From Gammaproteobacteria bacterium (GTDB taxonomy: Bacteria; Pseudomonadota; Gammaproteobacteria; SZUA-229), in contig QIDK01000130.1 in the NCBI GenBank assembly GCA_003228405.1, positions 1 to 38,813 on the forward strand: 38,813 nt of DNA, given 5' to 3'. The position numbers and the translations under genes are program-made. Each line of letters opens with the position of its first letter. Positions within the stretch are counted from its first letter, which is position 1. A model generated the notes under the pieces. That model was not told the DNA's origin, ran no database searches, and saw only the letters and a program-made list of their open reading frames with translations. Positions 1 through 9,181 of this stretch are shown in pieces.

Positions 1-8
1 AATTATTA

Positions 9-797
9 TTATTCATTAAATTCCAGCAACTGAATAATTTCAGGCATTAATTCAGGGCTACCCACCGCAATAATATGGTTAGGTGAATCCATTGTCAGCT
101 CATTCCCATACCAGTCGGTGATTAAACCTCCCGCATTATTAATTATCGGCCCCAGTGCTGCGTAATCATGCAGCAGCGGCCCTGCAGTAATCACCGCATC
201 CAGATGCCCGGCGGCAAGCAAACCATAATCATAGGGAGCAACACCCCATTGAGCCCAGTGTGATGCTTTCCACAGCTTATCGATATAATGATCGCGACCT
301 TCTGTGTGCCACTCAAAACCGGGGCGGGAAATAATCATTTTATCCAGCACCGCACATTTACGCGTGGTGATTGTTTCACCATTTAAAAAACTACCCACAC
401 CGTCTGCGCCCAGCCAGCGTTCCCGGGAAATGGCCTGATCAATGACCCCGAGAATAAATTTTCTTTGATAAGCCAGACCCAGCAGTAATGCAAATGTCGG
501 ATGCCCTGTCATAAAATATTTGGTGCCATCAACCGGGTCTATTATCCACACAAATTCCGCATCCGGCTGATGCGGGGGATATTCTTCACCGATGATTCCG
601 TGATCGGGGTATTGTTTCATTACCATTTCACGCATCAGTTCTTCTGACTCTTTATCAACCTGGGTTACCGGGCTGGTATCTTCTTTGTATTCTGTGGATA
701 CTGGCTGGCGGAAATATTTACGGTGTATCTGGCCTATTGCATCGGCAAGCTGATGGGAGAATGAGATTAGTTCACTGGTTTGTTTTTGAGTTAGCAT
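9..797 (-). CDS. hisN: Inositol monophosphatase family protein, likely HisN-type histidinol-phosphatase
   Basis: This 262-aa protein has the metal-binding signature of the inositol monophosphatase fold: GEE at residues 70-72 (E71), the DPVDGT motif at 87-92 (D87, D90) and the late HDYAALGP motif around D211. These acidic residues normally bind the Mg2+ ions that drive phosphate-ester hydrolysis. The stretches PYDYGLLAAGHLD (188-200) and the following HDYAALGPIINNAGG resemble HisN-type histidinol-phosphatases, which remove phosphate from histidinol phosphate in histidine biosynthesis, more than SuhB-type enzymes. No other his gene is nearby, so the substrate is inferred. The stop codon lies 9 bases from the window edge, so the gene is complete. 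The start ATG has only a weak upstream purine stretch. A generic sugar-phosphate phosphatase remains possible. Confidence 0.8.
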   Translation of the reverse strand: MLTQKQTSELISFSHQLADAIGQIHRKYFRQPVSTEYKEDTSPVTQVDKESEELMREMVMKQYPDHGIIGEEYPPHQPDAEFVWIIDPVDGTKYFMTGHPTFALLLGLAYQRKFILGVIDQAISRERWLGADGVGSFLNGETITTRKCAVLDKMIISRPGFEWHTEGRDHYIDKLWKASHWAQWGVAPYDYGLLAAGHLDAVITAGPLLHDYAALGPIINNAGGLITDWYGNELTMDSPNHIIAVGSPELMPEIIQLLEFNE

Positions 798-1041
798 TGG
801 GTTGTTTTACTATTATTTGTCTTAGTGCATAGTATAAATGTATGTTGTATAAAATTGTTATTGATTTTTTCATATATTGCAAGCTCTTTGCATTATGGGA
901 GTTTGCAATAAAACGCCCATTCCCATAAAGCAAAAAGCTTGCAAAAAAAACAGACGCCAACACAACAGCAGACATCTAAACCCTGTAATTTAAACACAAT
1001 AAAAGTTATAATCCAGAATTCTCCCAAAACCCGAGCAAAAT

Positions 1042-1530
1042 ATGAAAATCACCACCGATAAAGCCATCACCATCAACTACACCCTGAAAGACAATGATGG
1101 CAAAATTATCGATGAATCAAACGATTCAAGCTTTATTTACCTTCATGGCCACAGCAATATCATCCCCGGTCTGGAAACGGCATTAAGCGATAAAGTTAAG
1201 GGTGACAGTTTTGAGCTGGTACTTGAGCCTAAAGATGCCTATGGCGAATACAATTCAGCCATTACTCAAACAGTTCCCCGCGATGCATTCGGTGATGAAA
1301 AAATAGAAGTGGGTATGCAGTTTCATGCGGAAGGTGATGACGGCCAGCCTGTGATGATTACCGTTAGCGAAATTACCGGCGATAATGTAACTATTGACGG
1401 CAACCCACCACTAGCCGGCGTGACTTTAAATTATGACATTGAAATAATGGAAGTACGTGATGCGACTGAAGAAGAACTTAGCCATGGGCATATACATGCA
1501 CATGGAGAAAGTTGCGGGCACACACACTGA
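1042..1530 (+). CDS. slyD: FKBP-type peptidyl-prolyl cis-trans isomerase SlyD
   Basis: SlyD is a cytoplasmic prolyl isomerase and chaperone that also binds nickel and supplies it to hydrogenase maturation in other bacteria. The 162-aa sequence has the split FKBP domain, with FIYLHGHSNIIPGLE near residues 31-45, the inserted insert-in-flap chaperone region (about 70-125) and a return to the FKBP core at NPPLAGVTLNYDIEI. The C-terminus is rich in His with one Cys (HGHIHAHGESCGHTH), the metal-binding tail typical of SlyD but shorter than in E. coli. It stands alone between oppositely oriented genes. A second frame that overlaps its 3' end is a shadow. Confidence 0.93.
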   Translation: MKITTDKAITINYTLKDNDGKIIDESNDSSFIYLHGHSNIIPGLETALSDKVKGDSFELVLEPKDAYGEYNSAITQTVPRDAFGDEKIEVGMQFHAEGDDGQPVMITVSEITGDNVTIDGNPPLAGVTLNYDIEIMEVRDATEEELSHGHIHAHGESCGHTH

Positions 1531-1723
1531 GGCAGATGTTACACAGTTTAGGGTGAGTTTTTTTTTGCAAACTCTAACCATTTTTTTTGAGCTAGCTGCT
1601 CTTATCTTGTGCTGCAGGCTGGCGGTAAGTTTGCGAACCCCAACAATAACGCTAAGACCTGTCACAACTGCTGGGCTTCGTGCCTCAGCACCAGGCTGCT
1701 TAAAACCAGCTATTTTGGCTTAG

Positions 1724-1741
1724 GCAGCCCGTTTAGGCTGC
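1724..1741. terminator. Hairpin between convergent slyD and MFS genes
   Basis: GCAGCC (1724-1729) and GGCTGC (1736-1741) form a perfect 6-bp stem with a 6-base loop, followed on the + strand by TCTGTTTT. The MFS stop codon sits in the loop. It may terminate slyD transcription, but lies nearly 200 bases past the slyD stop, so the assignment is tentative. Confidence 0.4.
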
Positions 1742-2890
1742 TCTGTTTTGCAGTTGTAAAAACTTAAATGCAACCAGCAGGGCAATAAATGAGGCCAGTG
1801 CCGCAGCACTAAAAATAATTTGTGGTGAATAGATATCCCAGTAGGCACCACTTAATAATGTTCCTGCTGCACCACCTGCACCAAAACTAATGGCGGAATA
1901 TAAAGCCTGCCCCCTGCCCTGTAATTTACCCTTAAAATTGCGATGAAACAGTTCAATAGCAACCGCATGATACAGCCCAAAACTGGCGGCATGCAAAATT
2001 TGCGCAAATATCAGTATCGATAAGCTGTCTACATAATTACCTATTAATAACCAGCGTAAGGTGGTTAATATCAGGGCAATTATTAATAATATTCCTGGCC
2101 CGATTTTTGGCATTAATTTATGCATAAACATAAACAGAATAACTTCTGCTACCACGCCTAAGGCCCACAACCAGCCTAGTGCGACGCTGCTGTAATTATG
2201 CTGTTTTAAATAAATTGAATAAAATGTGTAATAAGGGCCATGACTCATTTGCATTAAAAAACAAATCCCTAGCAGGGCTAAAACATGTGGCTGTTTTAAA
2301 ACTCTTAGGATAGAACCCTGTTCAATATGCGACTGTTTTTGCGGCGCATCACTAACCAGAAAACTAAAAACAACAATGAATACATATAAAATAAAAACTG
2401 AAACGGGCACCAGCTGGTAACCAAAATCATCTAATAATGAGCCAATTATAATGACAGAAAACACAAACCCCAGAGACCCCCATAAACGCACGATACTATA
2501 TTTATGCGTATTCTCGCCCAGGTAGTTCATGGTATTAACTTCAAACTGGGGTAAGGTCGCATTCCAGAAAAAACTAAATAACAACATTACCAGCGCTAAC
2601 CACCAGAAGCTGGAATCCAGGAATATACCGACAAATGCAATGCCTGAACAGATACTGGAGATGCGAATTATTTTCATGCAGTGACCTGTGTGGTCTGCAA
2701 TCCAGCTCCATAAATATGGCGCGACAATTTTAGTGCCCATAAGAATGGCCATTAATTCGCCGATAGATTTTGCATCAAAACCAAGAGAGTTTAGATACAA
2801 AGCCCAGTAAGGAACGACTACACCAAGTGATGCAAAATAGAACCAGTAAAAACCAGAGAGCCGCCAGTAGGGCATTGAATTATTTTTCAT
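1733..2890 (-). CDS. MFS transporter, HcaT/MFS_1-like
   Basis: This 385-aa protein is strongly hydrophobic throughout, with about twelve predicted membrane spans, and belongs to the major facilitator superfamily. The N-terminus (YWRLSGFYWFYFASLGVVVP, then YLNSLGFDAKSIGELMAI) resembles the HcaT/LacY-like subgroup, whose E. coli member is a predicted 3-phenylpropionate transporter. The loop WIADHTGHCMKI corresponds to the MFS signature between spans 2 and 3. The substrate cannot be told from the sequence. It is followed upstream by aroC in the same direction, a neighbourhood also seen in Pseudomonas, but a composite repeat separates the two genes, so co-transcription is uncertain. Confidence 0.85.
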   Translation of the reverse strand: MKNNSMPYWRLSGFYWFYFASLGVVVPYWALYLNSLGFDAKSIGELMAILMGTKIVAPYLWSWIADHTGHCMKIIRISSICSGIAFVGIFLDSSFWWLALVMLLFSFFWNATLPQFEVNTMNYLGENTHKYSIVRLWGSLGFVFSVIIIGSLLDDFGYQLVPVSVFILYVFIVVFSFLVSDAPQKQSHIEQGSILRVLKQPHVLALLGICFLMQMSHGPYYTFYSIYLKQHNYSSVALGWLWALGVVAEVILFMFMHKLMPKIGPGILLIIALILTTLRWLLIGNYVDSLSILIFAQILHAASFGLYHAVAIELFHRNFKGKLQGRGQALYSAISFGAGGAAGTLLSGAYWDIYSPQIIFSAAALASFIALLVAFKFLQLQNRAA

Positions 2891-2898
2891 TGTTTTTT

Positions 2899-3057
2899 AA
2901 AAGCATATTTTTCCGCAAATGGACGCGAATTATTAGTGTATTTGCAGTATGTAATTAGCAATTTATGCTTTTGATTAAATATTTAAGCTACACCATCAGT
3001 TTGTGGTTGTTTGCTTTGTTTGCGTATATTCGCGTTCATTTGCGGATAAATGCTTTT
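2899..3057. repeat. Composite inverted repeat, copy 1
   Basis: The left arm begins AAAAGCATATTTTTCCGCAA and continues with the ATGGACGCGAAT part of the shared core. The right arm is its inverted counterpart and ends GCGGATAAATGCTTTT. About 95 bases of AT-rich sequence lie between the arms. It fills the aroC-MFS gap and encodes no plausible protein. The same arm sequence recurs at 13797, 16772, 29070 and 31382. Confidence 0.8.
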
Positions 3058-3063
3058 ATTTTT

Positions 3064-4164
3064 TTATTCATCACCCGGTGGAATCACCGGTGTAGTACAT
3101 TCAACATCACCACATTGTGCTTTAAAACGCAGCATATGATCTGCCAGGGTAAGTGCCAGCATGGCTTCACAAATGGGGGTTGCGCGAATACCTACACAGG
3201 GGTCATGTCGGCCATGGGTCACTACTTCCATTGGCTCGCCATTGATATCGACACTTTTACCGGGAAGACGCATACTGGAGGTTGGCTTAAATGCGGTGTG
3301 TACGACAATGTTCTGGCCTGAACTAATGCCCCCTAAAATACCGCCGGCGTGATTGCTTAAAAAACCTGCGGGGCTAATCTCATCACGAAACTCTGTGCCT
3401 TTGGCTTCTACGCAGTCAAAACCACCGCCAATTTCTACACCTTTCGCGGCATTAATGGTCATCATTGCATAGGATATTTCCGCATCCAGCCGATCAAAAA
3501 TGGGTTCGCCCAGACCTGGAGGCACACCTTCTGCTATCACTGAAATTCTGGCACCGACTGAGTTACCTTCTTTGCGCAATTCATCCATATATTTTTCCAT
3601 TGCTTTAACCTTGTTTTTATCAGGGCTAAAGAACGGGTTCTGGCTTATCTGATCCCAGTCATGTTGTTCAGCTTCTATCGGGCCTAATTTTGAAAGATAA
3701 CCTCGAATTAATATATTGTGTTTATCTTTAAGGAATTTCTTCGCAATGCCACCTGCGGCAACTCGCATTGCAGTTTCTCTGGCGGATGAACGCCCACCAC
3801 CACGATAGTCACGAAAACCATATTTCTGTGTGTAGGTATAATCTGCATGTCCTGGGCGAAAAGTGCTGGCGATATTGCCGTAATCTTTTGATCGTTGATC
3901 AATATTTTCAATCACTAACCCAATTGGGGTACCGGTTGTTTTGCCTTCAAAAATACCGGACAGGATTTTTACCTGATCAGGCTCGCGGCGCTGTGTGGTA
4001 TGGCGTGATGTACCAGGGCGGCGGCGATCAAGATCTGCCTGTAGATCAGCCTCTGCCAGCTCTATTCCCGGTGGACAACCATCAACTATCGCCATTAATG
4101 CAGGGCCATGGGATTCTCCGCAGGTGGTCACTGTGAATAATTTGCCAAATGTATTTCCGGACAC
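3064..4164 (-). CDS. aroC: Chorismate synthase
   Basis: AroC converts 5-enolpyruvylshikimate-3-phosphate to chorismate, the last step of the shikimate pathway, using reduced FMN. The 366-aa length is normal for the family. Conserved blocks are visible in order: [18 protein letters not shown] near the N-terminus, [17 protein letters not shown] around 47-63, the [37 protein letters not shown] region in the first third, and [13 protein letters not shown] near residues 272-284. These include the FMN and substrate-binding arginines. The gene is divergent from the receiver-kinase gene and is separated from the downstream MFS gene by a repeat. Confidence 0.97.
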   Translation of the reverse strand: MSGNTFGKLFTVTTCGESHGPALMAIVDGCPPGIELAEADLQADLDRRRPGTSRHTTQRREPDQVKILSGIFEGKTTGTPIGLVIENIDQRSKDYGNIASTFRPGHADYTYTQKYGFRDYRGGGRSSARETAMRVAAGGIAKKFLKDKHNILIRGYLSKLGPIEAEQHDWDQISQNPFFSPDKNKVKAMEKYMDELRKEGNSVGARISVIAEGVPPGLGEPIFDRLDAEISYAMMTINAAKGVEIGGGFDCVEAKGTEFRDEISPAGFLSNHAGGILGGISSGQNIVVHTAFKPTSSMRLPGKSVDINGEPMEVVTHGRHDPCVGIRATPICEAMLALTLADHMLRFKAQCGDVECTTPVIPPGDE

Positions 4165-4271
4165 TTTGTTTCCTCAATAAATTAATAACACAATATTATC
4201 ATATCGGCTTGCCAGCAGGTGGCCTAAACCTATATAGTAGATTGAAACTATTATTATATACTGTAAAGGCT

Positions 4272-5366
4272 ATGTACTTTTCAACTCCATACATACTCAT
4301 TGTTGAAGACGAGGAATTTAACCGGGAAATCATGGCGCTGCGGCTGCAGTCTTATAAATATAATTTAAAGTTTGCCGTTAACGGCCAGCAGGCTCTGGAT
4401 ATGGTGGCAGAAAAAAAACCTGATGTAATTCTGCTGGATATCATGCTACCTGAAATTATGGGGTTACAGGTGCTACATACTCTGCGGCAGAAATATTCCA
4501 TGGTTGATTTGCCGATTATTATGGTCACCGCCATCGATGAAGACCAACGTATTGTGCGCGCATTAGAACTGGGGGCAAACGATTATGTTTCCAAGCCTAT
4601 TAATTTCCCTATATTAATTGCACGCCTGCAAACTCAGCTAAGCCTGAAACAGCTATCGGCCTTAAATGCCGAATTTATGGCAACCGCCAGCCATGATTTA
4701 CGCAAACCGATTGCAGTTATTCAGGATGCCGCCGCCTCATCCCAGCTAAAGTTCTCCGGTAATCAGTCTTTTGATGAACATGAAATATTGAAAAAGCTTG
4801 ATACCATTTCTAAATCAGCCAACTTTATGAATTCTATTGTAGATTGCATTTTAGACAGCCAGGCCGGTGGCTTTGGTCAGATAAGACTAACTAAAATTCC
4901 ACTACAGATTGAATCTCTGATTTCTGAAACTATTAATCACCACCTGAGCTATGCCAGTGACAAGAGCATTAATCTGATTAGCAAAGTAGAGCAAAACACC
5001 CCCTCCATAGAAGTCGATCGGTCACGCATTGCCCAGGTGCTTGATAACCTGGTAGATAATGCGCTTAAGTTCTGTTCCGCCAATGATACGATCACGGTTA
5101 GCACAAAATCAGATGGTGATAGTTTGTCTGTTATCGTTTCCGATACGGGGCCGGGTTTAATAGACAGTGACTTTGATCAGCTATTTGTAAAAAACTCCGA
5201 GCTCAGTAATAACCCCACCAATAATGAATCGCATACGGGTTTAGGCCTGTCAATCTGCAAGCAGCTGATTGATATGCATAATGGTGAGATTGGTGCGATG
5301 AATAATAATGATAAGGGCACGAGTTTCTGGTTTAAATTACCCGCGTTTAAACTCAAACCGGTTTAA
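4272..5366 (+). CDS. Response regulator receiver-histidine kinase fusion
   Basis: This 364-aa cytoplasmic protein has an N-terminal receiver domain (phospho-acceptor D56 in ILLDIMLPE, plus T86 and K108) joined directly to a histidine kinase: HisKA with H141 in ATASHDLRKP, an N-box around DNLVDNALKF, a DTGPGL G1 box and a GLGLSICKQL G2 box. There is no membrane segment and no recognisable input domain, so it probably receives phosphate or protein-protein signals through the receiver. The ATG at 4272 is preferred over an upstream in-frame ATG at 4149 because it is preceded by TAAAGG and starts right at the receiver fold. No output regulator gene is adjacent, so the partner is unknown. Confidence 0.88.
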   Translation: MYFSTPYILIVEDEEFNREIMALRLQSYKYNLKFAVNGQQALDMVAEKKPDVILLDIMLPEIMGLQVLHTLRQKYSMVDLPIIMVTAIDEDQRIVRALELGANDYVSKPINFPILIARLQTQLSLKQLSALNAEFMATASHDLRKPIAVIQDAAASSQLKFSGNQSFDEHEILKKLDTISKSANFMNSIVDCILDSQAGGFGQIRLTKIPLQIESLISETINHHLSYASDKSINLISKVEQNTPSIEVDRSRIAQVLDNLVDNALKFCSANDTITVSTKSDGDSLSVIVSDTGPGLIDSDFDQLFVKNSELSNNPTNNESHTGLGLSICKQLIDMHNGEIGAMNNNDKGTSFWFKLPAFKLKPV

Positions 5367-5392
5367 AATCAAAAGGCTGCTTCTGCTAGCAG

Positions 5393-6298
5393 TTAAAATT
5401 CAAATTCATCTAATTGTTCAGCGGTTAATAGAAAAACACCTGAGCCTCCCCGTTCAAACTCCAGCCAGCAAAAGGGTACCTGAGGGTAGGCTTCCTGTAG
5501 CGCATATTGAGAGTTACCCACCTCTACTACCAGAATTCCCTGCTCGGTTAGATACTGTCTGGCCTGCTGCAACATGGGAATCACCAGATCAAGGCCATCT
5601 TCTCCCGCTGCCAGGCCTAACTCGGGTTCATGCAAATACTCATCCGGCAACTCTTCCATATCTTCTGCATCAACATAAGGCGGGTTACTGACAATAATGT
5701 CATAGTGACGCTGCGGTACATTTTGAAATAAATCCGATTCTATTACACTGACCCGTTCATCAAGTTGATGCTGCTGAATGTTTTCTTCTGCAACTTCAAC
5801 CGCTGCAGGAGAAATGTCCACCATATCGACATAAGCCCAGTCAAAAGCACAGGCTGTGGCAATACCGATGCAACCACTACCACAGCATAAGTCCAGTATA
5901 TTTTCTACCGTTTCTGCATCAACCCAGGGTGAAAACTGTTTTTCAATGAGCTCGGCGATGGGCGAACGAGGCACCAGTACATTTTCATTTACACTGAAGC
6001 GCAAGCCCGCAAACCAGGCCTCGCCGGTTAAATAGGATGCGGGTAATTTTTCTTCAATGCGCCGTGTTAACAGGCCATGCACCTGTTGTTTTTCCTGTGC
6101 GACTAAAACACAGTCAAAATAGGCTTCAGGAAAATCATGAGGCAGATGCAGAGCATGCAGGCACAGGTAAACCACCTCATCCAGCGCACTGGACATGCCA
6201 TGCCCATAGTACAGCTCGGCCTGATTAAAGCAGCTTACACCCCAGCGAATGTAGTCCCGCAAGGTTTTAAGCTCTTCGGGAAAAGTATGTATAGACAT
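5393..6298 (-). CDS. prmB: 50S ribosomal protein L3 N5-glutamine methyltransferase
   Basis: PrmB methylates a glutamine of ribosomal protein L3 using S-adenosylmethionine. The 301-aa protein has the helical N-terminal domain and a C-terminal Rossmann methyltransferase domain with the SAM motif DLCCGSGCIGIA (about 136-147) and the catalytic NPPYVDAEDM at 205 onward, typical of glutamine N5-methyltransferases. The length and the LTGEAWFAGLRFSVNENVLVPRSPI region match PrmB better than the release-factor enzyme PrmC. It converges with the receiver-kinase gene at a 26-base gap. Confidence 0.93.
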   Translation of the reverse strand: MSIHTFPEELKTLRDYIRWGVSCFNQAELYYGHGMSSALDEVVYLCLHALHLPHDFPEAYFDCVLVAQEKQQVHGLLTRRIEEKLPASYLTGEAWFAGLRFSVNENVLVPRSPIAELIEKQFSPWVDAETVENILDLCCGSGCIGIATACAFDWAYVDMVDISPAAVEVAEENIQQHQLDERVSVIESDLFQNVPQRHYDIIVSNPPYVDAEDMEELPDEYLHEPELGLAAGEDGLDLVIPMLQQARQYLTEQGILVVEVGNSQYALQEAYPQVPFCWLEFERGGSGVFLLTAEQLDEFEF

Positions 6299-6431
6299 AA
6301 ATTAAGCCTGTTATAGATCTATGGACGCGGATCTAGCCTACATAAGATATGAACTTTAAATATTAACCTGTTGCGAATATAATCACGAGCCTTAATTCTA
6401 CAAACTGATACCACATGAAAGCATAGCTTCA

Positions 6432-6656
6432 ATGCTACCACAGAAAAAACTCAGTATTGCAGCTCATGCTAAACTGATTTTAAAATCTGGAAGCTATCAT
6501 CTAATGCTGGCAAAACCTGAGAAGCGCCTGCTCAGTGGCCATAAAATTCAATTGAACTTCACACTGTCTAATGGTGATAAAACAAGCCTTATGATTAACA
6601 TCAGAAAAAAACCTCGCCCCATGAAATGTGGGGCAGGCAAGTGTGGTAGCATGTAA
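6432..6656 (+). pseudogene. Truncated PCu(A)C copper-chaperone domain with Cys/Met tail
   Basis: The 74-aa product matches only the C-terminal half of the PCu(A)C (DUF461) fold, which normally carries Cu(I) in the periplasm. LSIAAHAKLIL, SGSYHLML and the GHKIQLNFTLSNGD strand are recognisable. The known copper motif of this family is H(M)x10Mx21HxM; here M1, H23 and M25 keep the Mx21HxM part exactly, but the first His and the whole N-terminal half, including a signal peptide, are missing, and an in-frame TGA lies 27 bases upstream. The C-terminus ends MKCGAGKCGSM, a Cys/Met tail that looks metal-binding. It ends 3 bases before psd. It may be a remnant or a small cytoplasmic protein; I lean to remnant. 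Confidence 0.6.
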
Positions 6657-6659
6657 ATT

Positions 6660-7523
6660 ATGAAAGCTACATTTACAGATTATTTAAAATCCACCCCATT
6701 TTATTTTTTACCTCACCATTTAATTTCTGCGCTGGTTTATAAAATCGCACGTATTAAATGGGCTCCTGTGAAAAATTTTTCGCTGAAAATTTATCTGTCA
6801 TTGCATCAGGTCAATATGTCAGAAGCAGTCGAAGAAAACCCCTATGCCTATAAAACACTTAATGCATTTTTTACGCGCGCTTTAAAACCTGGTGCACGAC
6901 TAATAGATAACACGGAAAATACTCTGGTCTGCCCGGTTGATGGCAAAGTAAGTCAGGCTCAGGCAATTGAAAATGGTCGCGTATTTCAGGCCAAGGGGCA
7001 GGACTATAGCCTGCTGGAATTAGTCGGCGGTATAGATGAGCTCGCCGAACCATTTACCAATAGCTCTTTTGCGACTATTTATCTGTCACCAAGAGATTAT
7101 CATCGCATTCATATGCCAGTTGATGGCAGGCTTACCGATATGGTGTATGTGCCGGGTCGTTTATTTAGTGTGGCACCGCATACAGTAAACACCGTGCCCA
7201 GATTGTTTGCCCGCAATGAACGCCTGGTATGTCAGTTTAAAACAGATCATGGGCCGATGATTATGATATTAGTGGGCGCGGTCAATGTTTCTGCAATTGA
7301 TACGGTATGGGCCGGTTCGGTTACCCCGCCGAGTAAAAATAAAATTATTCATACGACTTATGTAAATGTAGATATCAGTTTGAAAAAAGGCATGGAAATG
7401 GGACGCTTTAATCTGGGTTCTACGGTTGTTTTATTGATGAACGACAAGGTTGCACTGGATGAGACTATCAGACATGATGAGACTGTAAAACTTGGGCAGA
7501 AATTAGCTTCTTATCATGTTTAA
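6660..7523 (+). CDS. psd: Phosphatidylserine decarboxylase proenzyme
   Basis: Psd makes phosphatidylethanolamine by decarboxylating phosphatidylserine at the inner membrane. The 287-aa proenzyme has the LGST self-cleavage motif at 252-255, where S254 becomes the pyruvoyl prosthetic group, and the other members of the Asp-His-Ser triad in CPVDGKV (D94) and DYHRIHMP (H151). Length is normal for the gammaproteobacterial enzyme. The start ATG overlaps the region directly after the PCu(A)C remnant, so the two would be read from the same message. No strong ribosome binding site is visible. Confidence 0.95.
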   Translation: MKATFTDYLKSTPFYFLPHHLISALVYKIARIKWAPVKNFSLKIYLSLHQVNMSEAVEENPYAYKTLNAFFTRALKPGARLIDNTENTLVCPVDGKVSQAQAIENGRVFQAKGQDYSLLELVGGIDELAEPFTNSSFATIYLSPRDYHRIHMPVDGRLTDMVYVPGRLFSVAPHTVNTVPRLFARNERLVCQFKTDHGPMIMILVGAVNVSAIDTVWAGSVTPPSKNKIIHTTYVNVDISLKKGMEMGRFNLGSTVVLLMNDKVALDETIRHDETVKLGQKLASYHV

Positions 7524-7771
7524 AAGTCGTGGGTTTGCTGCTTATTGATTTTAGCTTTATGGGAATTTGAATTGCATGGAATCGACAGCAGGAGAAGGCT
7601 CAGAATTAAAATCTCCATGCTGCAAAAGCTTGCCCCAAAAACAGGCATATACCACTCCATTCACTATATAAGCAATATTTTCTGTGGTTTTACCACAAAA
7701 CCATTCATTACTGGAGTTAATCCATTTTTAGCAGGTATAATATAAAATCACAAAATAATACATGAATTGAT

Positions 7772-8554
7772 ATGCTAATTGTCGTCTCCCCCGCCAAAAC
7801 CCTTGATTACACCACCCCGCCGAAAACTAAAAAGTTCACCCTGCCGGATTATCTAGATGATTCAGCTGAGTTAATACATCGCATGCGTGAATTTTCTTCG
7901 CTGGATATTTCAGAATTGATGAAAGTCAGTACAAAAATTGCTGTTTTAAATTTTGATCGATACGAAGTCTGGAATAAAAACTTCACCGAAAAAAATGCGA
8001 AACAGGCAGTGCTGGCATTTAAAGGCGATGTTTATACTGGTTTAGATGCGGAAAGTTTCACCGCTAAAGATTTTAGCTTTGCACAAAGTCATTTCCGCAT
8101 GTTATCCGGTCTCTATGGTTTATTACGGCCCCTTGATTTAATGCAGGCCTACCGTCTGGAAATGGGCACTAAATTAAGCACCGAACGAGGTAAAAATCTG
8201 TATGAATTCTGGGGTAATGAAGTTACAGAAGGCCTGAATAAACAGCTGAAAAAAATAAAATCTAAATATCTAATTAATTTAGCATCTAATGAGTATTTTA
8301 AAGTGGTAAAACCCAGGGTGCTCAAAGGTGAGATTATTACACCGGCATTTAAAGAGCTTAAAAATGATGACTATAAAATGATTGGTATTTATGCGAAAAA
8401 AGCCAGGGGGCTATTGAGCCGATATATTATTCAGAATCAGTTGTCGGATATTGAAGATATAAAGTCATTTGATATGGATGGTTATAAATTTAACAAAAAA
8501 GTTTCCAGTGGAAATAACTGGGTATTTACACGAAAAGCTCCAATCGCTAAATAA
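7772..8554 (+). CDS. yaaA: Peroxide stress protein YaaA (DUF328)
   Basis: YaaA lowers free intracellular iron and protects DNA and proteins under hydrogen peroxide stress in E. coli, where it is under OxyR control. The 260-aa protein has the family N-terminus MLIVVSPAKTLDY, the central SHFRMLSGLYGLLRPLDLMQAYRLEMG block and the C-terminal GNNWVFTRK. Length is typical. A DUF924 gene follows 20 bases later in the same direction and is probably co-transcribed. An OxyR-type regulator gene is present near 36.7 kb, but no OxyR site was identified here. Confidence 0.93.
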   Translation: MLIVVSPAKTLDYTTPPKTKKFTLPDYLDDSAELIHRMREFSSLDISELMKVSTKIAVLNFDRYEVWNKNFTEKNAKQAVLAFKGDVYTGLDAESFTAKDFSFAQSHFRMLSGLYGLLRPLDLMQAYRLEMGTKLSTERGKNLYEFWGNEVTEGLNKQLKKIKSKYLINLASNEYFKVVKPRVLKGEIITPAFKELKNDDYKMIGIYAKKARGLLSRYIIQNQLSDIEDIKSFDMDGYKFNKKVSSGNNWVFTRKAPIAK

Positions 8555-8574
8555 TAAGTAAAAAAGGATATAAC

Positions 8575-9120
8575 ATGGACGCATCAGCAGAGATAATCCA
8601 GTTCTGGTATTCAGAACCCATGAATAAACACTGGTTTGTATCAACGCCTGAGATAGATTCGCTCATTCGTGAAAAATACGAACCCCTTTGGCACCAGGCT
8701 GCAGAAGGAAAACTGGATAACTGGAAGGAAAATGCAGAAGCCTGTCTTGCCCTGATCCTGTTACTTGATCAGTTTCCATTAAATATGTTTCGCGGAAAAC
8801 CTGAAAGTTTTGCTACCGAAGCCCAGGCTGTTGAGCTAACGATGTATGGTATTGAGCAGGCTTATGACAGGCAGCTACCGCAATCTCAGATTAGTTTCTT
8901 CTATATGCCCTTAATGCACAGTGAGTCGATGTCACATCAAAACCTGTCGGTTGAGAAATTTGAAAAGGCGGGTCTGGATGATAATGTCCGATTTGCCAGG
9001 CATCATCGGAAAATTATTGAGCGCTTTGGGCGCTTTCCTCACCGTAATGCTGTTTTAGGGCGTAGTTCAACAGTATTAGAAATGGAATATTTAAACTCTG
9101 AAGATGCATTTAAGGGTTGA
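8575..9120 (+). CDS. DUF924 family protein
   Basis: This 181-aa protein has the features of the DUF924 family: an N-terminal IIQFWYSE block, W/F-rich helices, LILLLDQFPLNMFRG (about 61-75) and the SQISFFYMPLMHSES motif, followed by FARHHRKIIERFGRFPHRNAVLGR. The fold is predicted to be all-helical and TPR-like; the biochemical role is unknown. It has a clear ribosome binding site (AAAAAGGATATAAC before ATG) and lies 20 bases after yaaA, so they likely form a two-gene operon. Confidence 0.88.
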   Translation: MDASAEIIQFWYSEPMNKHWFVSTPEIDSLIREKYEPLWHQAAEGKLDNWKENAEACLALILLLDQFPLNMFRGKPESFATEAQAVELTMYGIEQAYDRQLPQSQISFFYMPLMHSESMSHQNLSVEKFEKAGLDDNVRFARHHRKIIERFGRFPHRNAVLGRSSTVLEMEYLNSEDAFKG

Positions 9121-9181
9121 AGATGCTCTAGATTTTTAGGTGCAAGAATCATGATAGTTTGATTTGACACTACACCAGGCT

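Noticed and set aside
1457-1723. 88-aa open frame overlapping the slyD 3' end
   Set aside because: It is out of frame with slyD, has no family features and reads through the region after slyD; treated as a shadow.
2899-3057. CRISPR array
   Set aside because: The repeats are inverted pairs at separate sites, not regularly spaced direct repeats with unique spacers, and no cas gene is present.
2965-3321. 118-aa open frame over the repeat and the end of aroC
   Set aside because: It is antisense to aroC and its first part is composite repeat sequence.
7545-7745. 66-aa open frame between psd and yaaA
   Set aside because: No ribosome binding site and no recognisable protein features; the 248-base gap shows nothing else convincing.
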